A DNA stretch of 64,000 nt from Hallerella succinigenes (GCF_002797675.1 NZ_PGEX01000001.1:1612001-1676000); one strand, 5' to 3'; positions 37,767 to 46,978 are shown, counted from the first letter of the stretch. Translations and numbers: made by a program. Notes: generated by a model not told the origin, from the sequence alone.

Positions 37767-38621
37767 ATGTCGGCGATAGATAAATTGTTTGATTACGACG
37801 ATTACCGCCGTTTTCTACAAGATTATTTTGACGAGCAGAAAAAGATGCGCGCCGTTTTTTCGCATCGCTTTTTTGCAGCCAAGGCTGGCTTCCGTTCTTC
37901 ATCTTATTGCCTGAACGTGATTCGTGGACGTTTCAATCTGACGCCAAAATCCATTGAAAAAATGACGAAGGCGATGGGCCTTGGTCGTCGGCAGTCCAAA
38001 TATTTTTCTGCCCTGGTGGAATACAATCAGGCAAAGCGCAGTGATGAGCGTGAAAGTGCTTGGGATGAAATTATCCAGATCCGTTCGCAGAACGAATTCT
38101 CGCATGTTTCCCACGATCAGAAGGAATATTTTTCCAAGTGGTATTATCCGGTTTTGCGAGAACTCGTGGTGCATTCGGATTTTGACGGTGACATGATGCA
38201 CTTGGCGCGGTCTGTGGAACCTTCCATTTCGACGGAAGAGGCCCGGGTGGCTGTCGATAACATGCTCCGCTGGGGACTGATTCAAAAGGATAAATCCGGT
38301 AAGTACAAAAGTACCGCTTTGATGCTTGACGCCAAACAGGTTTCTCCGATGGATTTGCGTCAGATTCGCCGGGAATATGTGCAGCAGGCGATCGGTTCTG
38401 TTGAAACGAAAAAGCCTTCTGAACGTTTTGCAACGTTTACTACTCTCGCGATGAGTGAAAAATCCTATGATTATGCGGTGAAGGTTTTGGAAGAAGCGCG
38501 TCGGAAAATTATCGCAAAGGCATCGGATGATCCGATTGTCGATAAGGTTTACGAGATGATGGTCGTTGCGTTTCCGATGAGCAAAAAATTAGAGAAGGAG
38601 ACGAAAAATGAAGCTGAGTAA
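37767..38621 (+). CDS. TIGR02147-family protein (Fibrobacter paralogous family, regulator-like)
   Basis: 284 residues. It opens with the family pattern FDYDDYRRFLQDYFDEQKK, followed by SHRFFAAKAGFRSSSYCLNV and PKSIEKMTKAMGLGRRQSKY, which resembles a helix-turn-helix region. The second half (RVAVDNMLRWGLIQKDKSGK) looks like a winged-helix domain. This matches the TIGR02147/DUF4423 family, found many times in Fibrobacter and assumed to regulate its partner genes; no biochemical role is known to me. It overlaps the LamG lipoprotein gene by 14 nt, so they form a unit. Confidence 0.85.
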   Translation: MSAIDKLFDYDDYRRFLQDYFDEQKKMRAVFSHRFFAAKAGFRSSSYCLNVIRGRFNLTPKSIEKMTKAMGLGRRQSKYFSALVEYNQAKRSDERESAWDEIIQIRSQNEFSHVSHDQKEYFSKWYYPVLRELVVHSDFDGDMMHLARSVEPSISTEEARVAVDNMLRWGLIQKDKSGKYKSTALMLDAKQVSPMDLRQIRREYVQQAIGSVETKKPSERFATFTTLAMSEKSYDYAVKVLEEARRKIIAKASDDPIVDKVYEMMVVAFPMSKKLEKETKNEAE

Positions 38622-40170
38622 AAATTGCTTTGTTAGTTTGTTCGTAATCCTTTGCGGTGTATGGGTGAGTTGTAGTGATGATCACCGGAATGCGGGCGGC
38701 GTAACGGATATCGGAAATTCGATTGCAGGTACGGTGACGCTTGCGGACGGTGTGACGCCGGCGGTTGCGGCCCGTGTTGTTGCCTATGCGGATTCCTGGG
38801 AAAGCGCTGGAATTTTAGACTCGATCGAAACCGCGACGGATAGCCTTGGACGCTTTACTTTGGACGATGTGCCACGTGAAATGCAGGTGCTGTATGTCTC
38901 GAAGGATGCGGAAAATTATCTCGCCCGTGTGGTGAAGGATTCGGTGGATTACATTCTAGGCAACTCCAAGTCTTTGACGGGCTCAATCGCGGAACAGACG
39001 ATGGGCAAGGTGCGTATTGTCGGTACGAGCCTTGAAGCTTTTTTGGATTCAAATGGAAACTTTGCGTTTGACGCAGTGCCGTATGGAGAGCTTTCGCTCG
39101 TTTATGTGAAGGATGGAGCATCCCTTGCGCATTATGAATTTGCAACATCGGAGTCGGACTCGGCAGAAATGCTTCTTCCACCGCTTGCCGTTTCCGAAAA
39201 TGGAGATTCTGTTCTTGTGATTGCGGAAGTGCCGGAAGGCACCGCTCCAGATCCAGCTGATTCTTTGACGGTAATTTCTGTTGAACTTTCGGGCGCTCCG
39301 ATGGAAACACTTTACGGCTTTGTTCTTCCGGTGAAGTTCAACGATAAAATCGATTTTGAAAAATTCTCGGATCCGGCAGCTTTTCAGGTTCTTTCTGAAG
39401 ACGGTGCGGAATTGAATTTTGAAGTCGACTACTGGACGCCTTCTGCATCGCAGGGAGTGCTCTGGGTGCGCCTGGATTCTTTGCCGGCGGGAACGCAACG
39501 GGTGGACCTTTCGCTCGCATTGCGGGAAAAGCCTTTGGCTCCGCAGGGAGCATTCCTAGAAGCGGATTCGGTGATGGCAAGTTTGCACATGAATGGAGAC
39601 GCGACGATTCATGCTGCGACCGATTCCGATGCCGCTTACGGAATCATCGGTTACGGGGCGACGCTTTCCGCAGGGCAGTATATTTCTCTCGATTCGATGA
39701 ATCCTTGTTCGGGGGATTTTACGCTTTCCGTTTGGGCATTGTGGAACGGCGACAACGGCAATCATCAGATTCTGTTTGCCAAGCGTGCTTCTTGGGCGGA
39801 CTCGACTCTTTTCCAGTGGTACTTTGAAGCGAACTCCGGTGTGTTTGCGGTGTACGATGTTCTGCACTGGGATTCCTTGCCGGGAGTTTCTTTGAAGGCG
39901 GATTCGACGCAGTGGAAAATGCTCAGTCTCGTTTCGAAGAACGATTCCGTTTCGATGTTTGTGAACGGTAAACGGGTCAGCGAGCCGATAGCCTTTCAGC
40001 CGCGAGAATTGGATATGGCCCTTCCGTTCCGCGTAGGCGGTAATGACGTAGAAGATGAAACGTGGAACGGGTCGTTGGATGAAGTCCGCGTGGTGAGCAA
40101 GGCCCGGTCTGCGGAATGGTTGCGCTTGGAGTATGAGACCCAGTACGCGGCGAAGAATTTACCGGACTGA
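38608..40170 (+). CDS. LamG-domain lipoprotein paired with the TIGR02147 gene
   Basis: 520 residues. The lipobox is VWVSC (Cys at about 22), followed by a DDHRNAGGVTDIGNSIAGTV lead-in seen in Fibrobacter lipoproteins. A carboxypeptidase-regulatory-like beta domain follows (AARVVAYADSWES ... GRFTLDDVPREMQVLYV, about residues 40-120). The middle part has a DUF2341-like strand pattern. A C-terminal concanavalin-like LamG fold (about 320-510) shows YISLDSMNPCSGDFTLSVWA and WNGSLDEVRVVSKARSAEWL. It is likely an outer-surface binding protein; the ligand is unknown. A GGAG-type site lies in the upstream gene. Confidence 0.83.
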   Translation: MKLSKNCFVSLFVILCGVWVSCSDDHRNAGGVTDIGNSIAGTVTLADGVTPAVAARVVAYADSWESAGILDSIETATDSLGRFTLDDVPREMQVLYVSKDAENYLARVVKDSVDYILGNSKSLTGSIAEQTMGKVRIVGTSLEAFLDSNGNFAFDAVPYGELSLVYVKDGASLAHYEFATSESDSAEMLLPPLAVSENGDSVLVIAEVPEGTAPDPADSLTVISVELSGAPMETLYGFVLPVKFNDKIDFEKFSDPAAFQVLSEDGAELNFEVDYWTPSASQGVLWVRLDSLPAGTQRVDLSLALREKPLAPQGAFLEADSVMASLHMNGDATIHAATDSDAAYGIIGYGATLSAGQYISLDSMNPCSGDFTLSVWALWNGDNGNHQILFAKRASWADSTLFQWYFEANSGVFAVYDVLHWDSLPGVSLKADSTQWKMLSLVSKNDSVSMFVNGKRVSEPIAFQPRELDMALPFRVGGNDVEDETWNGSLDEVRVVSKARSAEWLRLEYETQYAAKNLPD

Positions 40171-40181
40171 TGCTCTTGTTT

Positions 40182-40228
40182 AAAACAGAAAAGCGGTTCC
40201 TGGATGGGAGCCGCTTTTCTGTTTTTTT
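40182..40228. terminator. Bidirectional terminator between the LamG lipoprotein and ferredoxin genes
   Basis: A 15-bp stem (AAAACAGAAAAGCGG / CCGCTTTTCTGTTTT) with a 14-base loop; seven T residues follow on the plus strand and TTTT on the minus strand. It lies between converging stops at 40170 and 40245. Confidence 0.92.
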
Positions 40229-40244
40229 GACTTAGGAAAGAAGA

Positions 40245-40442
40245 TTATTCGTACTTGATGACCTGAGCCGGGCAGCCTTCTGCCGCGTTCTTGATGTCTT
40301 CTTCGTACTGGCTGTAATCAACGCCTTCGTTCACCTTCATTTTTTCGGGGACGGAGAACACTGCGTCGCAGACACCTTCGCAGGCGCCGCAAGAGATGCA
40401 TTCGCTGGCGGATTCATCGAGCCAAACCTTTTTAATTGCCAT
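40245..40442 (-). CDS. Single-cluster [4Fe-4S] ferredoxin
   Basis: 65 residues. Cysteines at 15, 18, 21, 25 and 57 form C-x2-C-x2-C-x3-C plus a late GCP, the pattern of small monocluster ferredoxins, in which three of the first cysteines and the last one bind the cluster. It is a soluble low-potential electron carrier for fermentation enzymes. It stands alone between a terminator and argB on the opposite strand. Confidence 0.92.
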   Translation of the reverse strand: MAIKKVWLDESASECISCGACEGVCDAVFSVPEKMKVNEGVDYSQYEEDIKNAAEGCPAQVIKYE

Positions 40443-40668
40443 AGATCTTGCCTCTGGTTATGAATGTGCCAAAACGACGAATTCTAGCACATTCGGGTGG
40501 TTGTTTCTTTGAATATAGTAATTCTTGCATGGAAAAGGAGGCGAAAATTCTCAAAAATCCGTGTCGGAGAAAATGCCGTTTGACGCTCCGCATTTAAAAT
40601 ATAAGGTGCAAAACTTGGGGATTTATAAATAAATTTGTTTCCAAAATCACAAAGAGGTACACAGAGAA

Positions 40669-41445
40669 ATGAAAAAAGTCGTCGTTAAAATCGGTGGCAG
40701 TCTCGCAATCGACGAGGCCAAGCTCCTGGATTTTACTCGCGCGGTCGCTAAGCTCTCTGCCCAGGATTTCCAGGTGGCAGTGGTGCATGGCGGTGGTAAG
40801 GATATCAACGAGAACATTGCGCTTCTTTCCGAAGAACCGCGATTTATCGAAGGTCTGCGAGTGACGACTCCGAGCATCATGAAGATGGTCGAAATGACTC
40901 TCTCTGGCCATGTGAACAAAAAGCTCGTCCGCATGCTCGAAAACGAAGGCGCATCCGCTATCGGTATTTCTGGCGTGGACGGCAAGCTCTTTGAAGCGAA
41001 GAAACGTGAAGGCGGCGTGGACTTGGGCCAGGTCGGCAATATCGCGAAGGTCAACCCGAAGATTGTGACGGACCTTTGGACGGCTGGCTGGACGCCGGTC
41101 GTAAGCCCGATTTCCATCGGCGAAGGTGTCGCTTGGAATGTGAACGCGGATACCGCGGCGTCGGAACTCGCCATTGCACTCCAGGCAGACAAGTTCCTTC
41201 TTGTGAGCGATGTTCCGGGAGTTCTCGACAAGGAAAAGAATCTCGTTTCGAGTCTCGACGAAGCCAAGGTAGATGCTCTAATCGCCGACGGTACGATTAG
41301 TGGCGGTATGATCCCGAAGGTGAAGGAAAGCATCAAGGCGATCAAGCTCGGACTCGGTGAAATCCACATTCTCGGCTGGAAGGATGCGGATACGTTTGTG
41401 AAACAAATTCAGGGAGAATTGAACTATGGCACAATCCTTCGCTAA
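40669..41445 (+). CDS. argB: Acetylglutamate kinase
   Basis: 258 residues. It phosphorylates N-acetylglutamate in arginine synthesis. The amino-acid-kinase fold is marked by VVKIGGSLAIDE at the N-terminus, VVHGGGKDINENIAL (about residues 37-51), and the C-terminal GTISGGMIPKVKESIKAIKL nucleotide-site segment. It overlaps argD by 20 nt. The 226 bp upstream (40443-40668) contain no gene; I see AT-rich promoter-like sequence but no convincing boxes. Confidence 0.95.
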   Translation: MKKVVVKIGGSLAIDEAKLLDFTRAVAKLSAQDFQVAVVHGGGKDINENIALLSEEPRFIEGLRVTTPSIMKMVEMTLSGHVNKKLVRMLENEGASAIGISGVDGKLFEAKKREGGVDLGQVGNIAKVNPKIVTDLWTAGWTPVVSPISIGEGVAWNVNADTAASELAIALQADKFLLVSDVPGVLDKEKNLVSSLDEAKVDALIADGTISGGMIPKVKESIKAIKLGLGEIHILGWKDADTFVKQIQGELNYGTILR

Positions 41446-42634
41446 TCTTTTGGAACAGGATCAGGCGACCATTGCTCCGCTTTACGGCAAGGTCGATATC
41501 AATTTTGTGAAGGGTGAAGGCTCGTATCTGTTTGATGACAAAGGTGACAAGTATCTGGACTTCGTCGCGGGCATCGCCGTGAACGGTCTCGGTCACCAGA
41601 ATGCAGGCATCAAGGCTGCAATCGTTGAACAGTTGAACCATTTCAACCACATTAGCAACCTTTACCCGAACTACCCGCAGATCGCTCTCGGCAGGAAGCT
41701 CTTGGAAATCACGGGCTTCGATAAGGCGTTCTTTTGCAACTCCGGAACGGAAGCGAACGAAGGCTGCATCAAGTTCGCTCGTAAGTATTTCAATCGCAAG
41801 GGTGAAGCGCATCGCCAGAAGATAGTGACTTTCATCAACAGCTTCCACGGTCGTACTTTCGCCGCTCTTTCTGCAACGGGTCAGCCTTCCATTCGTGAAG
41901 GTTTCGGTTCGATGCCGGGTGATTTTGTACACGTTCCTTGGAACGATGTGGATGCGCTCAAAAAAGAAATTGACGGCAACTCTTGTGCGATCATGCTCGA
42001 AAGCCTTGCGGCAGAAGGCGGCGTGATGACCCTTTCGAAGGAAATGGTCGAAGCGATTAACAGCCTGCAGAAGGAATACGGCGTTCTCGTGATTCTCGAT
42101 GAAGTGCAGGCTGGCATGGGCCGTCTCGGCACGTTCCTCGGTTTTGAAAAGTACGGACTGAATCCGGATCTCGTTTCTTTGGCAAAGGGAATCGGCGGCG
42201 GTCTTCCGCTCGGTGCGGTTCTTTTGCGTCAGAAGATTGCCGATCAGCTGAAGCCGGGTGATCACGGTACGACGTTCGGCGGCAACCCGATCGCTTGCGC
42301 GGCGGGCCTTTCCGTTGTGGAACAGATTGCACAGCCGGCGTTGCTGAAAAACGTGGAAGAGCGTTCTGCAGAGCTGCGGGCAGGCCTTTCGAAACTCGCT
42401 GAAAAGTACACTTCGATTCTCGCCGTGCGTGGCGAAGGCTTGATTCTCGGCCTCGCTTTGGACGAAAATCTTCCGGTGGGCAACGTGATTACCGCAGCTC
42501 GCGAAGAAAAGCTGATGGTGCTTTCTGCCAAGGGAAACGTTCTCCGTATGCTTCCGCCGCTGAATGTTTCTGCGAATGAAGCTCGTGAAGCGATTGCAAA
42601 GCTCGACGCCGCTTTTGCTAAAGTTTCCAAGTAA
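41426..42634 (+). CDS. argD: Acetylornithine aminotransferase (class III PLP enzyme)
   Basis: 402 residues. It converts N-acetylglutamate semialdehyde to N-acetylornithine. Family marks are FCNSGTEANEGCIKFARKYF, the ILDEVQAGMGRLGTF aspartate region and the PLP lysine in SLAKGIGGGLPLGAVLL (about residue 253). The start overlaps the argB end with a GGGAGAA site. Succinyl-diaminopimelate transaminase activity is also possible, as in other ArgD proteins. Confidence 0.93.
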   Translation: MAQSFANLLEQDQATIAPLYGKVDINFVKGEGSYLFDDKGDKYLDFVAGIAVNGLGHQNAGIKAAIVEQLNHFNHISNLYPNYPQIALGRKLLEITGFDKAFFCNSGTEANEGCIKFARKYFNRKGEAHRQKIVTFINSFHGRTFAALSATGQPSIREGFGSMPGDFVHVPWNDVDALKKEIDGNSCAIMLESLAAEGGVMTLSKEMVEAINSLQKEYGVLVILDEVQAGMGRLGTFLGFEKYGLNPDLVSLAKGIGGGLPLGAVLLRQKIADQLKPGDHGTTFGGNPIACAAGLSVVEQIAQPALLKNVEERSAELRAGLSKLAEKYTSILAVRGEGLILGLALDENLPVGNVITAAREEKLMVLSAKGNVLRMLPPLNVSANEAREAIAKLDAAFAKVSK

Positions 42635-42645
42635 GAAATATTTTT

Positions 42646-42684
42646 AAAGCGAAAGCCCGTTCGCGTGAACGGGCTTTCGCTTTT
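42646..42684. terminator. Bidirectional terminator between argD and the radical SAM gene
   Basis: A 17-bp perfect stem (AAAGCGAAAGCCCGTTC / GAACGGGCTTTCGCTTT) with loop GCGT; T-rich on both sides. It serves the converging genes ending at 42634 and 42699. Confidence 0.95.
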
Positions 42685-42698
42685 GTAAACGGAATCGC

Positions 42699-44201
42699 TT
42701 ACTGCTTGTTCGTCGGAGCTTGACGGGCGATCGGAGTCAGTTCGCCGTGCTTGCGGAACAGGTGCTTGACGAGCGTGTTGAAACCGCGGAAAACGCGATA
42801 GCGTTCTCTCGGATTCTTGATCGCCATGATGCCCTGACGGATGATGTAACTCGGGCGTAGATAGAATTCGCGGCGAGCCTTGTCGCAGAAGTCCACGAGA
42901 GCCTGGCTCGAAAGTCCCGGTCGCTTGATCGTTGTGCGATGGAAACCATCCTTGTCAAGCCACTGGTTGTAATCGGTGCTTTCGAGGGCGCCGCTTGCGA
43001 CGGCTTCCTTGTAAGCTTCGGTTCCCGGATAAGCCATAATCGGGTAGAACTGGGCGGTATTCGGGTTCAGTTTTTTCGCATAGTCCAAGGTCATGCGGAG
43101 AGTTTCCGGGGTGTCGCCCAGGTTTCCGACCATGAAGCATCCGTGCACAAGGAAACCTGCCTTGCGGGCGTCCTTGGTGAATTGGATAGCGCGGTCGATG
43201 CTCTTCACGCCCTTGTGAATATTTTTCAAAACATCCGGGCTTGCGCTTTCAAAACCGACGCACATTTCACGACCGCCGGCCTTGTGCATCAGCTTCAGAA
43301 GTTCGAGCGGAACGTCGGCACGGGCATTGCAGCTCCATGTAATCTTCAGTCCGCGGCGGAGAATTTCCTCGCAGATTTCCTTCACATGGCGATGGTTTGC
43401 GGTGAACGTATCGTCTTCGAAGAAGACTTCGCCCAGGTCTTCAAAATGTTCCTTGATGTATTCGAGTTCGTCGACGACATCCTTCGGATCGCGCATGCGG
43501 AAAACGTGACCGTTCAGCGTTTGTGGAATGACGCAGTAGCTGCAGCGGTTTGGGCATCCACGACCGGAAAGAATCACAATCAGCGGGTTCAGGTTTGCGC
43601 CGTAGAAGTAACGCTTGTAGCAAGAATACAGATGCTTGTAATAGGTCTTGCTGACCCACGGAATCTCGTTCAGGTTTGAAATCTTTGGACCTTCCGGCTG
43701 GAAGTCGACGCCGCCTTCCGGTGTGCGGTAGGCGAGACCTGCGATGTCCGAGGGATGAGAGATTTCGCCGCGGAGGTGCCTGACCAGGTTGCGGCAGGTG
43801 TAGTCCGCTTCGCCGATGATGACGTAGTCCAGGTTCGGTTCCATCTGCATGCATTCGAGCGGTTCGGCTGTCGCATGCGTTCCCATGATGGCGGTCGGAA
43901 CGTTGAACATAACCTTGAGCGTTTTGATGACGGAAAGGTCGTTGATGATACTCGGAGTGCTGGTGCTCGCGATGATCAGTTCCGGGCCAAAGGCGCGGAT
44001 GGCTGCGGCCGTCTTTTCGAGGTCGAGGTCCATTGCAGGACTGTCGATCAGCTGAATTTCGTTGTTATCCGCTTCCACGGTTCCGGCTGCATAGCTCAAG
44101 AACATCGGCCAATAAAGCGTACTGGACTTGGTCACGCACGGGCTCCGGGATTCCCGACTAAACATCGGGAAATATGGCGGATTTAAAAAGGTAACTTTCA
44201 T
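42699..44201 (-). CDS. B12-binding-domain radical SAM protein
   Basis: 500 residues from the ATG at 44201, which follows GGGGGATT; an ATG four codons upstream is less likely. An N-terminal cobalamin-binding Rossmann domain (about residues 1-140) is followed by the radical SAM core with CPNRCSYC (CxxxCxxC, about residue 205). GEVFFEDDTFTANHRHVKEI and VGFESASPDVLKNIHKGVK are typical of this large class, which contains methyltransferases acting on lipids, hopanoids, antibiotics and bacteriochlorophyll. The substrate is unknown, and no pathway genes adjoin it. Confidence 0.9.
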   Translation of the reverse strand: MKVTFLNPPYFPMFSRESRSPCVTKSSTLYWPMFLSYAAGTVEADNNEIQLIDSPAMDLDLEKTAAAIRAFGPELIIASTSTPSIINDLSVIKTLKVMFNVPTAIMGTHATAEPLECMQMEPNLDYVIIGEADYTCRNLVRHLRGEISHPSDIAGLAYRTPEGGVDFQPEGPKISNLNEIPWVSKTYYKHLYSCYKRYFYGANLNPLIVILSGRGCPNRCSYCVIPQTLNGHVFRMRDPKDVVDELEYIKEHFEDLGEVFFEDDTFTANHRHVKEICEEILRRGLKITWSCNARADVPLELLKLMHKAGGREMCVGFESASPDVLKNIHKGVKSIDRAIQFTKDARKAGFLVHGCFMVGNLGDTPETLRMTLDYAKKLNPNTAQFYPIMAYPGTEAYKEAVASGALESTDYNQWLDKDGFHRTTIKRPGLSSQALVDFCDKARREFYLRPSYIIRQGIMAIKNPRERYRVFRGFNTLVKHLFRKHGELTPIARQAPTNKQ

Positions 44202-44252
44202 AATCCCCCACAAAATACATTCTAATTTTTAAAAAGAAAGTAGGATAGTGAA

Positions 44253-44849
44253 ATGGAAATGCAAAAGTACGCTATAATCGCCTTGTTTTTGCTCGCATCC
44301 CATGTGTTAGCTGCGGATGCGTTGGATACGGTCCGTGTGAGTGCAGCAGATGGAACGTTGCAAGAAGTTTACACCGTGCAGAAAGACACAAAAATTCGCC
44401 AAGGCCACTTTGTTTCGTATCATCCGAACGGAAAGCTAGGCGTTGAATCCAATTACTTGGACGGCAAGCTCGACGGACTTTACAAGAGCTACTATGTGAA
44501 CGGTCAACTTTGGCAAGAAGTGGAATACGCCGTGGGAAAAGAACACGGGGTATCGAAGACTTACTATGAAAATGGAAAGCTCCGCAATCAGGATACCTTT
44601 GTCATGGGAATCCCGGAAGGCATTTCCAAGGAATGGGATTCGACGGGAACGCTCCGTTCGGAAATGACCTATGTGAAAGGTTATGTCAACGGGGTCGCTC
44701 GCATGTTCGACGCGAACGGCATGATTTCGGAAGACATGGAATTTGTGAACGGAATCCGCGAAGGAATCTACCACAAGTACAACAAGGGCATCGTGGTGCA
44801 CACGGCAAAATTCCGTCGCAACCGTTGCGTGGAAAATTGCAATTTCTAA
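44253..44849 (+). CDS. Secreted MORN/YwqK-type repeat protein
   Basis: 198 residues. A signal peptide (IIALFLLASHVLAAD) is followed by about six MORN_2-like repeats of the form G-x-x-x-x-Y-x-x-N-G-x-L, such as GHFVSYHPNGKLGVESNYLD and GLYKSYYVNGQLWQEVEYAV. It ends in two cysteines (RNRCVENCNF). YwqK-type repeats are common in secreted proteins with no defined activity. It converges with the dedA-type gene, 12 nt apart, with no terminator seen. Confidence 0.85.
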   Translation: MEMQKYAIIALFLLASHVLAADALDTVRVSAADGTLQEVYTVQKDTKIRQGHFVSYHPNGKLGVESNYLDGKLDGLYKSYYVNGQLWQEVEYAVGKEHGVSKTYYENGKLRNQDTFVMGIPEGISKEWDSTGTLRSEMTYVKGYVNGVARMFDANGMISEDMEFVNGIREGIYHKYNKGIVVHTAKFRRNRCVENCNF

Positions 44850-44861
44850 AGTCCTAAAAAA

Positions 44862-45602
44862 TTACGTTTTCTGAATTTCAGAAGTCTGTTCTGCGCTCTG
44901 CGGAACGGACTTTTTCTTTTTCAAGCCCTTGTACAGAATGTAGCAGACAAAGAGTCCTGCAAGGCCTAAAAGAATCATCGAGAGCTCGGAATTGTACTTC
45001 TGGATGATATCGCTTTGTCCGTGGGCAATCACGCCGAGAATGGCAAGGACCATGTTCCAGACCAGTGCGCCGAGTGCGGTGAAAAGAGCAAAGGTGCTGA
45101 GCTTCATACCCGAAAGTCCTGCGGGAATCGAAATCAGCTGACGGATTGCCGGAATCAAACGGCCGACGAAAGTGGAAATGGCTCCGTGGTCGCGGAAAAA
45201 CTTTTCGGCCTGTTCCACTTTTTTAGAATCGAGCAGGCACATGTGACCGAGACGGGAGTCCGCAAACTTGTAGATAATCGGCTGACCGAGAACCTTGGCG
45301 AGAAAATAGTTGATGAACGCTCCGCATAGCGCACCGAACGTGGCCGCGAGAACGAGCAGAACGATGTTCAAACCGGAATCCGGCTGTAGGGCCTTGTAAG
45401 CGGCGGGCGGCACCACGACTTCACTCGGGAACGGAATAAAGGAACTTTCAATCGCCATCAGCAGGGCGACGGAACCGTAGTTCAAATTATCGCTGTACCA
45501 ATCTGTAATCTTCGTGTAAATCGAAGAGGGTTCCGAAGCCAAGGCGGAAACCGCCGAAATAAAAAGGACGATCGTCAAGATGCGGAAAACTCGTTTAAAC
45601 AC
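44862..45602 (-). CDS. DedA-family inner-membrane protein
   Basis: 246 residues, GTG start behind AAGGAG. The DedA (SNARE-associated/VTT) signature is present: ESSFIPFPSEVVVPPAA near residue 55 and FVGRLIPAIRQLISIPAG near residue 150, the membrane-inserting amphipathic segments. Members flip or recycle polyprenyl or phospholipid carriers (undecaprenyl phosphate for some), which is consistent with but not proof of that role here. The C-terminus is a lysine-rich tail. Confidence 0.92.
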   Translation of the reverse strand: MFKRVFRILTIVLFISAVSALASEPSSIYTKITDWYSDNLNYGSVALLMAIESSFIPFPSEVVVPPAAYKALQPDSGLNIVLLVLAATFGALCGAFINYFLAKVLGQPIIYKFADSRLGHMCLLDSKKVEQAEKFFRDHGAISTFVGRLIPAIRQLISIPAGLSGMKLSTFALFTALGALVWNMVLAILGVIAHGQSDIIQKYNSELSMILLGLAGLFVCYILYKGLKKKKSVPQSAEQTSEIQKT

Positions 45603-45704
45603 GGAAACTCCTTTTTTGTGGATTCCAAAGATAGTTTCTGAATCGGATGGTATTTGGAAAGTATATATTGTTAAAGGTGCTTTGCGAAAGGAATTAGGTT
45701 GTGT

Positions 45705-46922
45705 ATGAAATTTTTAGCGTTGCCGCTTTTTTGCGCGGCTTGGGCGTTTGCCATTCTCCCGAATGAAAATCTTTCTCAAGGCAAGATGGCCTATGTCGAT
45801 GGAAACGATTCGAGCGCTTACCTGACAGATGGGAGTCTCACGAATTGGAAATATAAGGAATCCAAGAATGTGGCTCTTCATATTGGGGAAGGACCTTCCA
45901 AGGTGTTTGTTTCTTGGGAGCTTTATTCGTTCGGCGGAATTGACTGGGCGGATTTCGCTTTGGCTTGCCCGCATACAAAAACGCTTTTGACGGACTTCGC
46001 CATTTTGACTTCGGCAAACAGCACCACGGGCTTTGACGGTGACTGGGATACGGCTTATGTCGTCACCCAAAACCAAGTGCTTGCGCGCGGTGTGGCGGTA
46101 GATTTTGAAGGCAAGTCGTGGATCCGCTTGGTTTCTGACGATAACGCGGGGCAGTTTTTGGAAGTAGAAGTTTTTGACATCAGCAACGGCCAAAACGATA
46201 CCTGGTTTTTCATGGGGACGAGTATTTCGGCGATGGGGATCAAGCAGCAGGATTCGGATACGACCAAGACGACTGCAATGCTTATTCATGAGCAGTTCCC
46301 GGACTTTACGCCGGCGATGCTTCGCGGTGGCGTCTCCTGCATTAATACGACAGACATTGTGAATCATTTGCCGGAGTATTTGGAAGCGGTTGGGAACGTG
46401 AATTTTTGGGCGATTGAAATGGGAACGAATGACGGCTGGGGCGGCGGTACGTGGAACCTTTCGACCTATGTCCAGAACTTGCAGACGATTATCGATGCCG
46501 CAAAGGCGTATGGAATTTCTGTGGTTCTTGCTCGAACGCTTGCAACGGATTCAAGCAAGGCCGGCTGGCAAATCGCGCCGGAATTTCTCGCGGCGGAAGA
46601 TAGCCTGATTCAGGTAAACGGTCTTTATCAGGGCCCGGATTTTTATGCGTTCTTTAAGGAACATCCGGAATATTTAGCTTCCGACGGTGTGCATCCGAAT
46701 GGAGAAACGGGCGGAGGCGCAGCAATGCACCGTTTGTGGGCAGAAGCAATCGCCCCGATTTATGCGGACACGACTTCGGCAATTTATTCCCATCGAAAAA
46801 GGGCTTCGTCGGCATCGCCTTCGCTTGTGAAAGTCATTGTGAATGGTGGAAGTGTCGAAATTCGCACCCCCAAGGGAAGCTCGGTGCAAAATTTTGATGC
46901 GAAAGGCCGTATCGCGCATTGA
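45705..46922 (+). CDS. Secreted SGNH/GDSL-type esterase with shortened C-terminus
   Basis: 405 residues from ATG 45705 (an in-frame TTG lies two codons upstream). A signal peptide (FLALPLFCAAWAFA) is followed by a ~140-residue beta-rich discoidin-like region. The SGNH hydrolase domain follows: block I FMGTSISAMG (Ser nucleophile), block III IEMGTNDGWG, block V DGVHPNGE (Asp/His). Such enzymes commonly deacetylate plant polysaccharides, fitting a fibre degrader. The end (VNGGSVEIRTPKGSSVQNFD, then KGRIAH) looks like the first part of a Fibrobacter sorting tail that stops early. Confidence 0.82.
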   Translation: MKFLALPLFCAAWAFAILPNENLSQGKMAYVDGNDSSAYLTDGSLTNWKYKESKNVALHIGEGPSKVFVSWELYSFGGIDWADFALACPHTKTLLTDFAILTSANSTTGFDGDWDTAYVVTQNQVLARGVAVDFEGKSWIRLVSDDNAGQFLEVEVFDISNGQNDTWFFMGTSISAMGIKQQDSDTTKTTAMLIHEQFPDFTPAMLRGGVSCINTTDIVNHLPEYLEAVGNVNFWAIEMGTNDGWGGGTWNLSTYVQNLQTIIDAAKAYGISVVLARTLATDSSKAGWQIAPEFLAAEDSLIQVNGLYQGPDFYAFFKEHPEYLASDGVHPNGETGGGAAMHRLWAEAIAPIYADTTSAIYSHRKRASSASPSLVKVIVNGGSVEIRTPKGSSVQNFDAKGRIAH

Positions 46923-46947
46923 TCCTGGATTTATAAGAATAAAAATC

Positions 46948-46970
46948 CCGTCGGCATAGCCGGCGGTTTT
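46948..46970 (+). terminator. Terminator of the esterase gene
   Basis: An 8-bp stem CCGTCGGC/GCCGGCGG (one G-T pair), 3-base loop, then TTTT, 26 nt after the stop. Confidence 0.75.
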
Positions 46971-46978
46971 GAATACAT

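Noticed and set aside
40443-40668. Arginine-operator (ARG box) upstream of argB
   Set aside because: No convincing palindromic ARG-box pair could be read; the region is only generally AT-rich.
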